DNA of 22,990 bases, from assembly GCA_041686485.1 (NCBI GenBank), contig JAWLDT010000043.1:1-22990 (forward strand). The letters run 5' to 3'. The first letter of the stretch is position 1; each line of letters begins with the position of its first letter. The DNA comes from PUPG01 sp041686485 (GTDB taxonomy: Bacteria; Bacteroidota; Bacteroidia; Bacteroidales; UBA7960). Shown here piece by piece: positions 7,054-14,717 of this stretch. Position numbers and translations under genes: made by a program. A model generated the notes under the pieces. It saw nothing but the letters and a program-made list of their open reading frames with translations, had not been told where the DNA came from and did no database searches.

Positions 7054-8115
7054 ATGACAGATCCTGTTAAACAAACAGTAATTCCTGATAAACCTAAGAA
7101 GACCATCGGATTATTTGAAAAATACCTGACCGTATGGGTAGCCCTGGGCATCCTGGCGGGAATAGGTATCGGTCATTTTGCCGGCGATAGCATAGAAGTT
7201 ATAAGTGGACTTGAAATTGCCCGGGTAAATATACCTGTGGCCATCCTGATCTGGATGATGATCTACCCCATGATGTTGCAGGTGGATTTCTCAAGTATTA
7301 AAAAGATCGGGAAAAAGCCCAGGGGCGTTGTCTGGACCCTGATCATCAACTGGGCCATCAAGCCTTTTACCATGGCTTTCTTTGCATGGATATTTTTTGC
7401 CAATATCTATTCCGCATGGATTGATCCGGCCCTGGCGGGTGAGTATATTGCCGGTGCCATCATTCTTGGTGCGGCTCCCTGTACGGCGATGGTGTTCGTG
7501 TGGTCGTACCTCACGGACGGCGATCCCAATTACACGCTCGTGCAGGTATCGATCAACGACCTGATTGTCCTGGTAGCGTTTATTCCAATAGTTGGTTTGT
7601 TGCTGGGCATCACCAATGTAAGTATTCCTTTTGATACCCTGGCTGCCAGTGTCGGTATTTTTGTTGTGATACCGCTGGTTGCAGGAGTGATCACCCAGCG
7701 TATCCTTATACGCTCCAGGGGGCAGGAGTGGTTTAAGAAATCCTTCCTGCCACGGTTAAAACCCATCAGCATCATAGCCTTGCTTGTGACCCTGGTGCTT
7801 TTATTTGCCTTCCAGGGGCAGAACATTCTGAACAACCCGCTGATCATCCTGATGGCAGCAGTGCCACTGGTGATCCAGACCTATTTTATCTTTTTCCTGG
7901 CCTGGTTTGGAGGCAAAAAGCTGAAACTATCTCACCAGGTATGTGCTCCGGCTGCCATGATTGGTGCCAGCAACTTTTTTGAGCTGGCCGTGGCGGTGGC
8001 GATTGCCCTCTTTGGCCTGCAATCGCCCGCCGCCCTTGTAACTGTGGTCGGTGTGCTGGTGGAAGTGCCTGTCATGCTTTCGCTGGTGGCCTTCGCTAAC
8101 AGAAACCGGTATTAA
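7054..8115 (+). CDS. acr3: Acr3-family arsenite efflux permease
   Basis: The 353-residue protein has about ten hydrophobic segments between residues 25 and 350 and matches Acr3 rather than ArsB. The diagnostic features are 'GAAPCTAMVFVWSYLTDGDPNYTLVQVSINDL' with the conserved Cys (C143) in TM4, and 'GASNFFELAVAVAIALFG' with the conserved Glu (E310) in TM9. It exports arsenite, and possibly antimonite, across the inner membrane driven by the proton-motive force. A short cytoplasmic N-tail rich in Lys and Pro precedes TM1. It is the last gene of the operon; no ArsA ATPase or ArsD chaperone is present. Confidence 0.95.
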   Translation: MTDPVKQTVIPDKPKKTIGLFEKYLTVWVALGILAGIGIGHFAGDSIEVISGLEIARVNIPVAILIWMMIYPMMLQVDFSSIKKIGKKPRGVVWTLIINWAIKPFTMAFFAWIFFANIYSAWIDPALAGEYIAGAIILGAAPCTAMVFVWSYLTDGDPNYTLVQVSINDLIVLVAFIPIVGLLLGITNVSIPFDTLAASVGIFVVIPLVAGVITQRILIRSRGQEWFKKSFLPRLKPISIIALLVTLVLLFAFQGQNILNNPLIILMAAVPLVIQTYFIFFLAWFGGKKLKLSHQVCAPAAMIGASNFFELAVAVAIALFGLQSPAALVTVVGVLVEVPVMLSLVAFANRNRY

Positions 8116-8124
8116 CTACCGGTT
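8104..8124 (+). terminator. Hairpin over the acr3 stop codon (possible terminator)
   Basis: AACCGGT (8104-8110) and ACCGGTT (8118-8124) form a perfect 7-bp stem with a 7-nt loop that contains the TAA stop codon of acr3. The dyad sits in the 44-bp gap between convergent genes. No T tract follows on the plus strand, so it may act only as a transcript end stabiliser or a bidirectional barrier. Confidence 0.4.
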
Positions 8125-8159
8125 AAATCAGAATGGTAAGCATGCATCAGTCGTGCGGC

Positions 8160-9458
8160 TTAGTATACCGGTGTCCGTTCATCGTATTCAATTTCAAATG
8201 TGAGATTTGCCAGGCAGTCGTTGTAGATGTCCTGCAATTCGAGTCCGTTCCGGGCACCAATAAAGATATTGGCCAGCTCAAAACTGTAGCTGTCCTGGCC
8301 GTAGAGTTCTGACAGGTGCATCCCTTCTTTTACGTGGACTTTGATTTCCAGGTTATGATACTTTTGTTTCAATGCTTCCACCTCTTCTGCTGTAGGGACT
8401 GCTTTTACTTTGCCCGGTTCGTATGTACGCATCATAAAGTTAGCTGCTTTCATGTGATCCCCTTTGTACTCAAGTGCCTTGGGTCTCCTTCCGAGCGCAA
8501 GGTTCAGCATGATCGAATGGTGGGATATACCATGAATCTTCTCAAAAATGTCGGTATGTGCCTGTGAAATACGCGGGTTGATCTCCAGCAGAAAGATATG
8601 GTTAAAGGTTGAATCATAGAAAAATTCGATGTTGAAGGGAGAATTGTTTAACCCCACCTGCGTAATCGCCCTGCGGGTTAGGTCAGCCATGCGAAACTGG
8701 ATTTCCTGGGGCAGGGAAGAGGGGTATTCGTAACGGGCAAATGATGAGTGATTGCCTTCCCGGATGGAGTCCACGATTCCATATATGACAACTTCTCCCT
8801 CATGCACGTAACCCTCTACAGTACATTGGTGACCGGTAATGGGTGTTTCGGCGATCATGGTCTCCTTCATGTTCCTGAACTCATAAGGAAGGTTGAAGTG
8901 CGTGAAAAAGTAATTAAAAGGTTGTGACAAAAACTCGATATGCTCGCGAACCTCTTCCATGATGTTGGCAAACTGATATTCCCCGGTGACTTTATATGCC
9001 AGGAAGGAACGGAACGATTTTATTGGTTTGATCCAGAATGGCGGTATCAGCTCAATATCCTGCCAGGCACTGTTGCTGAAGGGATCAAAAGCCTTAAAGA
9101 TAGGGATGCTTCTGGGAATAACCTTGCTTTGTTCCAGGCGGCTCCAGTATTTATGTTCACATTTCATGACACTCTCCAGGGATGGTGCCGCCAGGTTATA
9201 TTTTTCGGCAATGACCGGGATCAATGTTGTGCCCGGAAAGTCGTAATAGGATACGATGGCGTCAATCTTTCCATGGTTGTTTATGCGTTCGCTGGCCGTT
9301 TCTATCAATTTCTGAATATTCAGTTCGTCTACACCCCGCATCTCATGGATATGCACAGCCGGATGGAAATCACATTCGGTTGCTTCCGGCAGGCGGTTAA
9401 GCTTGTTCAGGTTAAATTCATCGAGCCCTATTACGAATACTTGTTTTTTCTTGTTCAT
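8160..9458 (-). CDS. ATP-grasp domain protein, probable carboxylate-amine ligase
   Basis: The 432-residue protein starts with a pre-ATP-grasp Rossmann-like segment ('KKKQVFVIGLDEFNLNKL', residues 4-20), then an ATP-grasp fold. Visible ligands are a lysine in 'FWIKPIKSFRSF' (K144), the nucleotide-clasp segment 'TGHQCTVEGYVHEGEVVIYG' (208-227), E278 in 'FNIEFF' and the Mg-binding 'LEINPRIS' (E292, N294). The active site therefore looks complete. Proteins of this type activate a carboxylate as acyl phosphate and join it to an amine or thiol, as in carbamoyl-phosphate synthase or peptide ligases. The substrate is unknown. No signal peptide is seen, so it is cytoplasmic. It lies 112 bp downstream of the CocE/NonD hydrolase gene, and the pairing of a ligase with hydrolases suggests making and breaking the same kind of amide or ester bond. 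Confidence 0.85.
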   Translation of the reverse strand: MNKKKQVFVIGLDEFNLNKLNRLPEATECDFHPAVHIHEMRGVDELNIQKLIETASERINNHGKIDAIVSYYDFPGTTLIPVIAEKYNLAAPSLESVMKCEHKYWSRLEQSKVIPRSIPIFKAFDPFSNSAWQDIELIPPFWIKPIKSFRSFLAYKVTGEYQFANIMEEVREHIEFLSQPFNYFFTHFNLPYEFRNMKETMIAETPITGHQCTVEGYVHEGEVVIYGIVDSIREGNHSSFARYEYPSSLPQEIQFRMADLTRRAITQVGLNNSPFNIEFFYDSTFNHIFLLEINPRISQAHTDIFEKIHGISHHSIMLNLALGRRPKALEYKGDHMKAANFMMRTYEPGKVKAVPTAEEVEALKQKYHNLEIKVHVKEGMHLSELYGQDSYSFELANIFIGARNGLELQDIYNDCLANLTFEIEYDERTPVY

Positions 9459-9570
9459 GCTGGTGTATAGTATAAAGTTAAAAGTGTAATGTTTTTGTTG
9501 ATGTCAAAACGGATGTTGTTCCGCTAACTATACTGCTCTGCAGGCATTTTTTGCATGCCGGTTTGGGTAC

Positions 9571-11559
9571 CTATAAACTTCGTGGGATTTTTTCATCCCA
9601 TGTTTTGGAGAAAATACGGGTATCTCCTTCATAGGCATCCAGGGTAGCCCTGATCCTGAAGTGGGTACGGGTTGATGTTAGTATGGTATGGGTATTTGTG
9701 AGGAGTGTCAGATCTTCTCTGCTAAAACTGCGCACACTCGTTACTTCTCCCCGTAAGGTATCGTAATTGTTGTTCTGGTAAGAATATTGTTCCGTAACAT
9801 CTTTCTGGATAATCCAGTTAATATCATCCAGACGGTACAGGGGATCATTGTTGGTCACGTGCAATGAAACATGGTTATTGGCCAGATTATGCTGTACGAT
9901 CCATTCCCTTTTGGCCGGCACCAGCAGGGTTGTTGGTATTTCCCTGGTACGTTTGATTTTATCAAGCTTTCGCAGATGGTTATCGCTTGGTTTGTTGTTC
10001 CTGACGGGCAGGGTAAGCTTGCTGCCGGCCAGGTTGATGGTCAGCCTGGCTGGTTCGGGTGGAGGCCAGGCCAATGGCCAGTAAGACGATGAAATTGACA
10101 AACGGATTTGATTGCCGGCCGGGAATTTTTCGGCGATATAATTGAGGTTGAATGATACCTTATAGGTCCTCCCCGGTTCGAGTGGTTCCGGGTTTTCGAA
10201 ACTTTCACGATGGGTAAGGTTTAGGAGTCCGTAGGTGACCCTCGTTGCCCTTCCGTTTGGGGCCACGTCGGATATTCTGGCGGCCACCTGCGCAATTGGT
10301 TTGTCGGCGGTTATTTCAAGCTCCAGCGTGGGGGCGCCCAGAATCTCCATGTCTTCCTGAAGGGGCTCGGTATCAAAGACCATGGAGCCGCCGTCTTCTT
10401 CGCGCTGATCGTTCGGCAGGTCGGTAGATTCTGCATAGGAACACCATTTTCCGGCGAACAGGCCAACGCTTAGCGGGCTCTGTATCGCTACCTGTTTATC
10501 TGTCTTTTGAGCCTCATCAAAGCTGAGTTGACCAAATAGCAGGCTCACCTCTTTGGGCTTCACATCCGGGGATGGCCAGGTTTGTTCGCCAATCCAGCGT
10601 CCGGGCCGTTTGGAAGAGATGGGGGAGACGGTATCCTGCATCCAGACCCTGAGCATCGGGTCATCTTTAATACCGGTATCCATCCCTTTGAGCCACTGAT
10701 CCCACCAGTAGATGGATTCTTTCAGGAAGTCGATGGTTGGCCCGGGGCCGCCCATGTGGGGATATTTGTGCCCCCAGGCACCAATCAGGCCCTTCCGGGG
10801 AACGTCCAGGTTTTCCAGCAGGCGGAAAACAGTGTTGGAATAGCCGTCGGCCCATCCGCTGATGGCAAACACCGGGCATTTGATGGCGGAGTAGTCCTCA
10901 CAGACCGATGCATGTTTCCAGTAGGCATCCCGGTGCTGATGTTCCAGCCAGTTTTTCAGCCACAACCCGCTTCCTTCCAGCCGTTCCAGCCACATGTCCC
11001 GCCATTTATCCCCAACCACCTGCGGATCTGGCGGGCACGAGTTAAAGGCAAACATGGTGGAGGCCCAGGACAGGTTGTCGGTCAGCATGGTTCCGCCCAT
11101 GTAATGGACGTCGTCGGCGTAGCGGTCGTCAGATGAAGCAACGGTAATGATGGCTTTAAGCTCGGGTGGCTGCAGGGCAGCAATCTGCAGGGCATTGAAA
11201 CCGCCCCAGGAGATGCCGATCATGCCGATATCACCTGTACACCATGGTTGGCCGGCAATCCATTTTAGCACTTCCAGCCCGTCATCCAGCTCCTGTTGCA
11301 GGTATTCATCCCGCAAGATGCCTTCCGAGTCGCCGCTGCCGCGCAGGTCAACACGCACGCCGGCGTACCCGTTTTCAGCAAAATACCCGTGTATCTGGTC
11401 GTCCCGTACCGCCTTGAAGTCGCGCTTGCGATAAGGAATATATTCTAACACCGCCGGAACAGGGTTCTCTTCCGCATCCGGGGGCATCCATATCTTACAT
11501 GCAAGCCTGGTGCCGTCTTGCATGGTAATAAATTCATTTTCAACAACTTTTACGTTCAT
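9571..11559 (-). CDS. CocE/NonD family hydrolase (X-Pro dipeptidyl-peptidase S15 fold)
   Basis: The 662-residue protein has an alpha/beta hydrolase domain (about 1-300) with 'VLEYIPYRKRD' carrying the oxyanion Tyr, nucleophile S117 in 'GISWGGFNAL', catalytic Asp D238 in 'ISGWADGYSN' and His H264 in 'WGHKYPH'. A jelly-roll domain follows (about 370-540; 'LEPGRTYKVSFNLNYIAEKFPAGNQIRLSISSS'). The last ~120 residues form an extra beta-rich domain ending 'LDAYEGDTRIFSKTWDEKIPRSL', which lengthens it relative to the ~570-residue cocaine esterase and resembles the longer CocE/NonD proteins common in Proteobacteria. It should hydrolyse esters or amides of small molecules. There is no signal peptide, so it is cytoplasmic. 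The start is the ATG at 11559; a TATTTTTG box lies just upstream. Confidence 0.9.
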   Translation of the reverse strand: MNVKVVENEFITMQDGTRLACKIWMPPDAEENPVPAVLEYIPYRKRDFKAVRDDQIHGYFAENGYAGVRVDLRGSGDSEGILRDEYLQQELDDGLEVLKWIAGQPWCTGDIGMIGISWGGFNALQIAALQPPELKAIITVASSDDRYADDVHYMGGTMLTDNLSWASTMFAFNSCPPDPQVVGDKWRDMWLERLEGSGLWLKNWLEHQHRDAYWKHASVCEDYSAIKCPVFAISGWADGYSNTVFRLLENLDVPRKGLIGAWGHKYPHMGGPGPTIDFLKESIYWWDQWLKGMDTGIKDDPMLRVWMQDTVSPISSKRPGRWIGEQTWPSPDVKPKEVSLLFGQLSFDEAQKTDKQVAIQSPLSVGLFAGKWCSYAESTDLPNDQREEDGGSMVFDTEPLQEDMEILGAPTLELEITADKPIAQVAARISDVAPNGRATRVTYGLLNLTHRESFENPEPLEPGRTYKVSFNLNYIAEKFPAGNQIRLSISSSYWPLAWPPPEPARLTINLAGSKLTLPVRNNKPSDNHLRKLDKIKRTREIPTTLLVPAKREWIVQHNLANNHVSLHVTNNDPLYRLDDINWIIQKDVTEQYSYQNNNYDTLRGEVTSVRSFSREDLTLLTNTHTILTSTRTHFRIRATLDAYEGDTRIFSKTWDEKIPRSL

Positions 11560-11581
11560 GGCTGATGTTGTATTGCTAGAA

Positions 11582-11589
11582 CAAAAATA
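11582..11589 (-). promoter_or_regulatory. Candidate -7 box (TATTTTTG) for the CocE/NonD gene
   Basis: On the minus strand TATTTTTG fits TAnnTTTG and lies about 22 nt before the ATG at 11559. No TTTG is found at the expected -33 distance. If it is used, the hydrolase and the downstream ATP-grasp gene have their own promoter, separate from the upstream alpha/beta hydrolase. Confidence 0.4.
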
Positions 11590-11673
11590 CGCTATCTATT
11601 CGATATATGGGATACTACTTACCAAAACGAACATGATTTGACAGACCACCTGCAGGTCGGTTTCCGGTTTGTC

Positions 11674-12444
11674 CTAATCCCGGAAATCGATATAGCGTTT
11701 GGCCCAGTTGGCAATCATATTGCCAATGTATACTGAATCGACGGATTTTGACAGCAGGTGGTCAGCGCTGTCGAGGGAGATGAAACTTTTTGGGTGTTTG
11801 GCAGCCATGAATATATCGGCGGCATTGTCGATTCCTACGATGTTGTCTTGCGGGGAGTGGGCAATCAGAACGGCCTTACGCATTTTTTTTAAGATGGCAG
11901 GCATGTCCACGGCCTGTAGATCGTCAAGAAACTGTTTTTTGATGGTAAAAGGTCTGCCACCGATGGAGACCTCCGCATAGCCTTTGGTGTTGATATCTTC
12001 CAGGCCATGGGAGATCAGGCGTTTCACATGTTGCGGGTCAGCCGGGGCTCCGATAGTGGCGACTGCCCCAACGAAATCCATGTCAGCAGCCGCGTAAAGC
12101 ACGGCTGCGCCACCCAGTGAATGGCCTATCAACAGGGAAGGGGCTATGAGTTCTTTTTCCAGATAACTTGCGGCTGATTTGAGATCCTGGATGTTGCTCG
12201 AAAAGTTGGTATCGGCAAAATCGCCTTCGCTCTCTCCCAGTCCGGTAAAATCGAATCGCAAAACACCGAATCCTGTCGATGTCAGGGCCCGGCTGATGTT
12301 GCGCACAGCCGACAGGTTTTTGTTACAGGTGAAACAGTGGGCAAAAAGGGCAACAGCGCCGGGTTTTCGGTCGGCCGGCAGCTCCAGGCGGGCAGTCAGG
12401 TTCTGTCCTTCCTGGTTTGTAAAGGTGATTTTCGATGTTTTCAT
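11674..12444 (-). CDS. Alpha/beta hydrolase of the OsmC-associated type
   Basis: The 256-residue protein has 'ALFAHCFTCNKNLSAVRNI' near residues 33-50, 'VLRFDFTGLGESEGDF', the nucleophile elbow 'GHSLGG' (S109), a catalytic Asp in 'HSPQDNIVG' (D200) and His in 'DSADHLLS' (H229). The 'FAHCFTCNKN' and 'GLGESEGDF' segments are typical of the hydrolase half of bifunctional hydrolase/OsmC proteins, but no OsmC domain follows; the protein ends at 'AKRYIDFRD'. It is cytoplasmic. It is co-oriented with the CocE/NonD gene 114 bp downstream. The substrate is unknown; a link to peroxide or thiol chemistry would be inferred only from the family. Confidence 0.88.
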   Translation of the reverse strand: MKTSKITFTNQEGQNLTARLELPADRKPGAVALFAHCFTCNKNLSAVRNISRALTSTGFGVLRFDFTGLGESEGDFADTNFSSNIQDLKSAASYLEKELIAPSLLIGHSLGGAAVLYAAADMDFVGAVATIGAPADPQHVKRLISHGLEDINTKGYAEVSIGGRPFTIKKQFLDDLQAVDMPAILKKMRKAVLIAHSPQDNIVGIDNAADIFMAAKHPKSFISLDSADHLLSKSVDSVYIGNMIANWAKRYIDFRD

Positions 12445-12531
12445 AAGCCATTTTCTGTCATAAAAACGATTGTCGATACCATGATATGTTTACTGGCTGT
12501 TTGATCGTTCAACGTATGTACGGGTTTTCTT

Positions 12532-12618
12532 TTAAAGACAGTGTAGTGTTAAGTATCCACAAATTTCTCGAATGATGACGAAAATTTGTTTCCTCTTAAA
12601 GACAGTGTAGTGTAAAGT
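12532..12618. repeat. Direct repeat pair flanking a hairpin
   Basis: TTAAAGACAGTGTAGTGT occurs exactly at 12532-12549 and 12596-12613, 64 bp apart, and the match continues for five more bases with one difference (to 12554 and 12618). Between them CAAATTT (12560-12566) and AAATTTG (12582-12588) form the ends of an imperfect hairpin. The unit lies between the antiporter gene and the alpha/beta hydrolase gene, both minus, so the hairpin could end the antiporter transcript. Confidence 0.65.
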
Positions 12619-12639
12619 TAAAATTTAACAGAGCCAGCA

Positions 12640-13869
12640 TCAATGCTTCCCAGATTTAATTTCTTTAGCCTTCATTAACGTATACTTGGTTAATACAGGT
12701 CCTATCAATTCATTAATAATTGTTGCACCCATAATCGTTGTTAAAAGGATATCTGCTATCTCCATAAATCCTTCACGTTGGTAAATGCTTAATACCAGGC
12801 CTATAACTATTCCGGCCTGTGGTATCAGCCCTCCAAATGTATACTTCCTGATCTCCTTATCCGCCCCTGTAATGCTTGCCCCTGTATATACACCTGCAAA
12901 TTTTCCAATTGACCTGAATATAACAAATACCACTATAATCGGAGCAACCTGGGGGAATACCATAATGTCCATATGCAGGCCACTTAATACAAAGAAAATC
13001 AAAAAAATCAGTTCTTCCGTATACCTGTTTAAAATTCCAAAAATAATTTTATGTTGATCACAGGTGTTAACGATTACCACTCCCATCGTCATGTATGCCA
13101 ACAATTTATCAATTTGTAGAAATTCTGAGATGCCGACGCAAAAGATGATCAAAGAAAATATAATGATTACCCAGATTCCTTCACTGCTGGGTTTCATAAA
13201 CTTTGCGATAAACCTTATAGTATAACCCAATAAAATACCTATTAAAATAGCTACCAATATTTTATAGACAGCATCCGTAATATGATGGTTGGCGGGTAAC
13301 CCCTCCAGGCCGCCAACGAAAATGGGAATCAGTGATAAGGTTATACTAAATAGTAGAATTCCCAGTACATCATCGAGAGCAACGACACCAAGGATTGTGT
13401 TGGTTACTTTGCCCTTTGCTTTATATTGATGCATAACGGCAAGTGTAGCAGCCGGTGCTGTGGGACATGCCAGTGCACCTAATAGAAAAGCAAATACTGT
13501 AAAGTGTAAAGGATCCAACGAAATTAATTGCGGGAAAAGAGCATTAAGTGAGAAGATACCTGTCACAGTTAATATATAAGCAGCAAAACTTTCCATCAAT
13601 GCTATACTAATGATATCTTTTTTATATGATTGTATTTTTTCCCATTTTAATTCTCCACCTACTTCAAAAGCAATAAAAGCCAGACAGATCTCCATGATTG
13701 GTTGAGTTGCCTGGGTAAAGGAAGCATCTATTATATCAAAGCTGTTGGGGCTTAACAGCACGCCTGTAGCAATGTATCCAATAATTTTGGGAAGTCCGGT
13801 ATTTTGAAGCAACAATCCTGAAATATGGGCTAAAATTAGAAGCAACCCAAATGTGAGTAGTACATTCAT
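12640..13869 (-). CDS. CPA2-type cation/proton antiporter
   Basis: The 409-residue protein is almost wholly membrane-embedded with about 12 hydrophobic segments. It begins directly with TM1 ('NVLLTFGLLLILAHISGLLL') and has the GLPxIIGY motif ('TGLPKIIGYIATGVLLSP'). The substrate-site region reads 'GALACPTAPAATLAVMHQYKAKGKVTNTILGVVALDDVLGI', with an Asp pair D166-D167 that suggests an electrogenic Na+/H+-type rather than KefB-type mechanism. There is no C-terminal TrkA-N/RCK domain, so nucleotide gating is not expected. It lies in the inner membrane and would extrude Na+ or exchange K+ for H+. It is separated by 195 bp from the next minus gene and is probably a single-gene unit. No obvious promoter box was found in front of it. 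Confidence 0.9.
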   Translation of the reverse strand: MNVLLTFGLLLILAHISGLLLQNTGLPKIIGYIATGVLLSPNSFDIIDASFTQATQPIMEICLAFIAFEVGGELKWEKIQSYKKDIISIALMESFAAYILTVTGIFSLNALFPQLISLDPLHFTVFAFLLGALACPTAPAATLAVMHQYKAKGKVTNTILGVVALDDVLGILLFSITLSLIPIFVGGLEGLPANHHITDAVYKILVAILIGILLGYTIRFIAKFMKPSSEGIWVIIIFSLIIFCVGISEFLQIDKLLAYMTMGVVIVNTCDQHKIIFGILNRYTEELIFLIFFVLSGLHMDIMVFPQVAPIIVVFVIFRSIGKFAGVYTGASITGADKEIRKYTFGGLIPQAGIVIGLVLSIYQREGFMEIADILLTTIMGATIINELIGPVLTKYTLMKAKEIKSGKH

Positions 13870-14005
13870 AGGTGATCGGAATTAATGAATTGAGATGGTC
13901 AAATATGTTTATACAGCCAACGGTTCGCAGCTACTCGCAAGCAAAGGTCTTTACCAATGAACCTTTACAAAGAAACACCCTTTATATGTTCTGCTTACCT
14001 CTCCG

Positions 14006-14045
14006 GCAAAGCACCAGCCCATCCTGTCTGCGGGCAGGTGCTTGC
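14006..14045. repeat. Imperfect GC-rich hairpin (REP-like)
   Basis: The arm GCAAAGCACCAGCCC (14006-14020) pairs with GGGCAGGTGCTTGC (14032-14045) with one bulge and one mismatch, giving a stem of about 13 bp around an 11-nt loop. An inner nested dyad CCTG/CAGG is also present. It is much stronger than anything else in the surrounding AT-rich DNA and resembles dispersed palindromes seen between genes in Bacteroidota. No RAYT-type transposase gene is in the window. Confidence 0.55.
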
Positions 14046-14190
14046 AACAAATCCCGCCTTCGTGGATATCTGTTTCAAAAATACCTCATTCTTTTTATAA
14101 TTTAAAATTTATACCACTAAATATCGGATTATATGGCTTTAGTTTTTCCTTTCAGCTTCGAGCTTCCGGCTTAAATACTTCCACCTGTGC

Positions 14191-14222
14191 GTCAAAATCC
14201 TGTTCCCGAATAATCGGGATCT
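14191..14222. repeat. Dispersed palindromic repeat, copy 2
   Basis: This stretch matches 3244-3275 with two differences in 32 nt. The palindromic core here is TCCCGAATAATCGGGA, with one base off perfect symmetry. Both copies are followed a few bases later by ACATG. The two copies are in the same orientation, about 11 kb apart. Confidence 0.6.
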
Positions 14223-14400
14223 TCGACATGTGCGTTTCATGTATCATTGGTAATAAAACATTTTAACCTTCAAATGTGTGATTTAAATGATTATTGAGAC
14301 AATCTGGCCGATTAAATACAACAGGGAATCAGATAGGGCTTGGCTTAAAAAAAAGAATAATATGTAAGAAATTTATAATGAATATTATATTAAAAAAACG

Positions 14401-14431
14401 TTTGATTAAATATAATTTAATTTTATATTTG
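14401..14431 (+). promoter_or_regulatory. Bacteroidota-type promoter for the propeller/protease operon
   Basis: TTTG at 14401-14404 and TATATTTG at 14424-14431 are separated by 19 nt and match the Bacteroidota -33/-7 consensus (TTTG...TAnnTTTG) exactly. Transcription would start near 14438 and leave a leader of about 280 nt before the ATG at 14718. It is the best promoter in the window. Confidence 0.75.
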
Positions 14432-14717
14432 CTATGGAGGGATTTTTAATTATGTAGTTGATTTACATTATAATTATAGACAGCTGAAATCACATTAATC
14501 GCCTCAGGTTCTTTTTACGCTGTTTTGGTTTACTTCATCAGGTCTTTCTGATTCTTTTACTTTCTCTTCTTATCTTTTTCTGCCGGATAAAGACCCCTCT
14601 CTTTAGGAAGCATATTGCAGGATCTATTTTATGGTGGATTTGAATATGAGGTTGCTTTCTTCTGTTTCTCCATGAATTAATCTGGTTTTAGGATGGTACA
14701 AAGTAAAATGAAAAATC

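Larger units (their letters stand above)
13870..14717. other. Gene-poor intergenic region with palindromic repeats and a promoter
   Basis: These 848 bp between divergent genes contain no convincing gene; short frames at 13872-14105 and 14042-14266 show no protein-like features. The left half holds a strong imperfect hairpin (14006-14045), another GC-rich partial dyad (near 14051-14065) and a dispersed repeat copy (14191-14222). The right half is very AT-rich (about 14355-14470), carries the promoter at 14401-14431 and then a pyrimidine-rich leader. Confidence 0.6.

Noticed and set aside
8940..9470. 176-codon plus-strand frame opposite the ATP-grasp gene
   Set aside because: It is a shadow of the conserved ATP-grasp coding sequence and has no recognisable motif or start signal.
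10582..11136. 184-codon open frame on the plus strand opposite the CocE/NonD gene
   Set aside because: It is antisense to a gene with an intact catalytic triad, its sequence is rich in Pro/Gly/His with no family resemblance, and GC-rich third positions explain the open frame.
13872..14266. Two short plus-strand frames in the long intergenic region
   Set aside because: They cross the hairpin and dispersed repeat and have no homology-like patterns or start signals.
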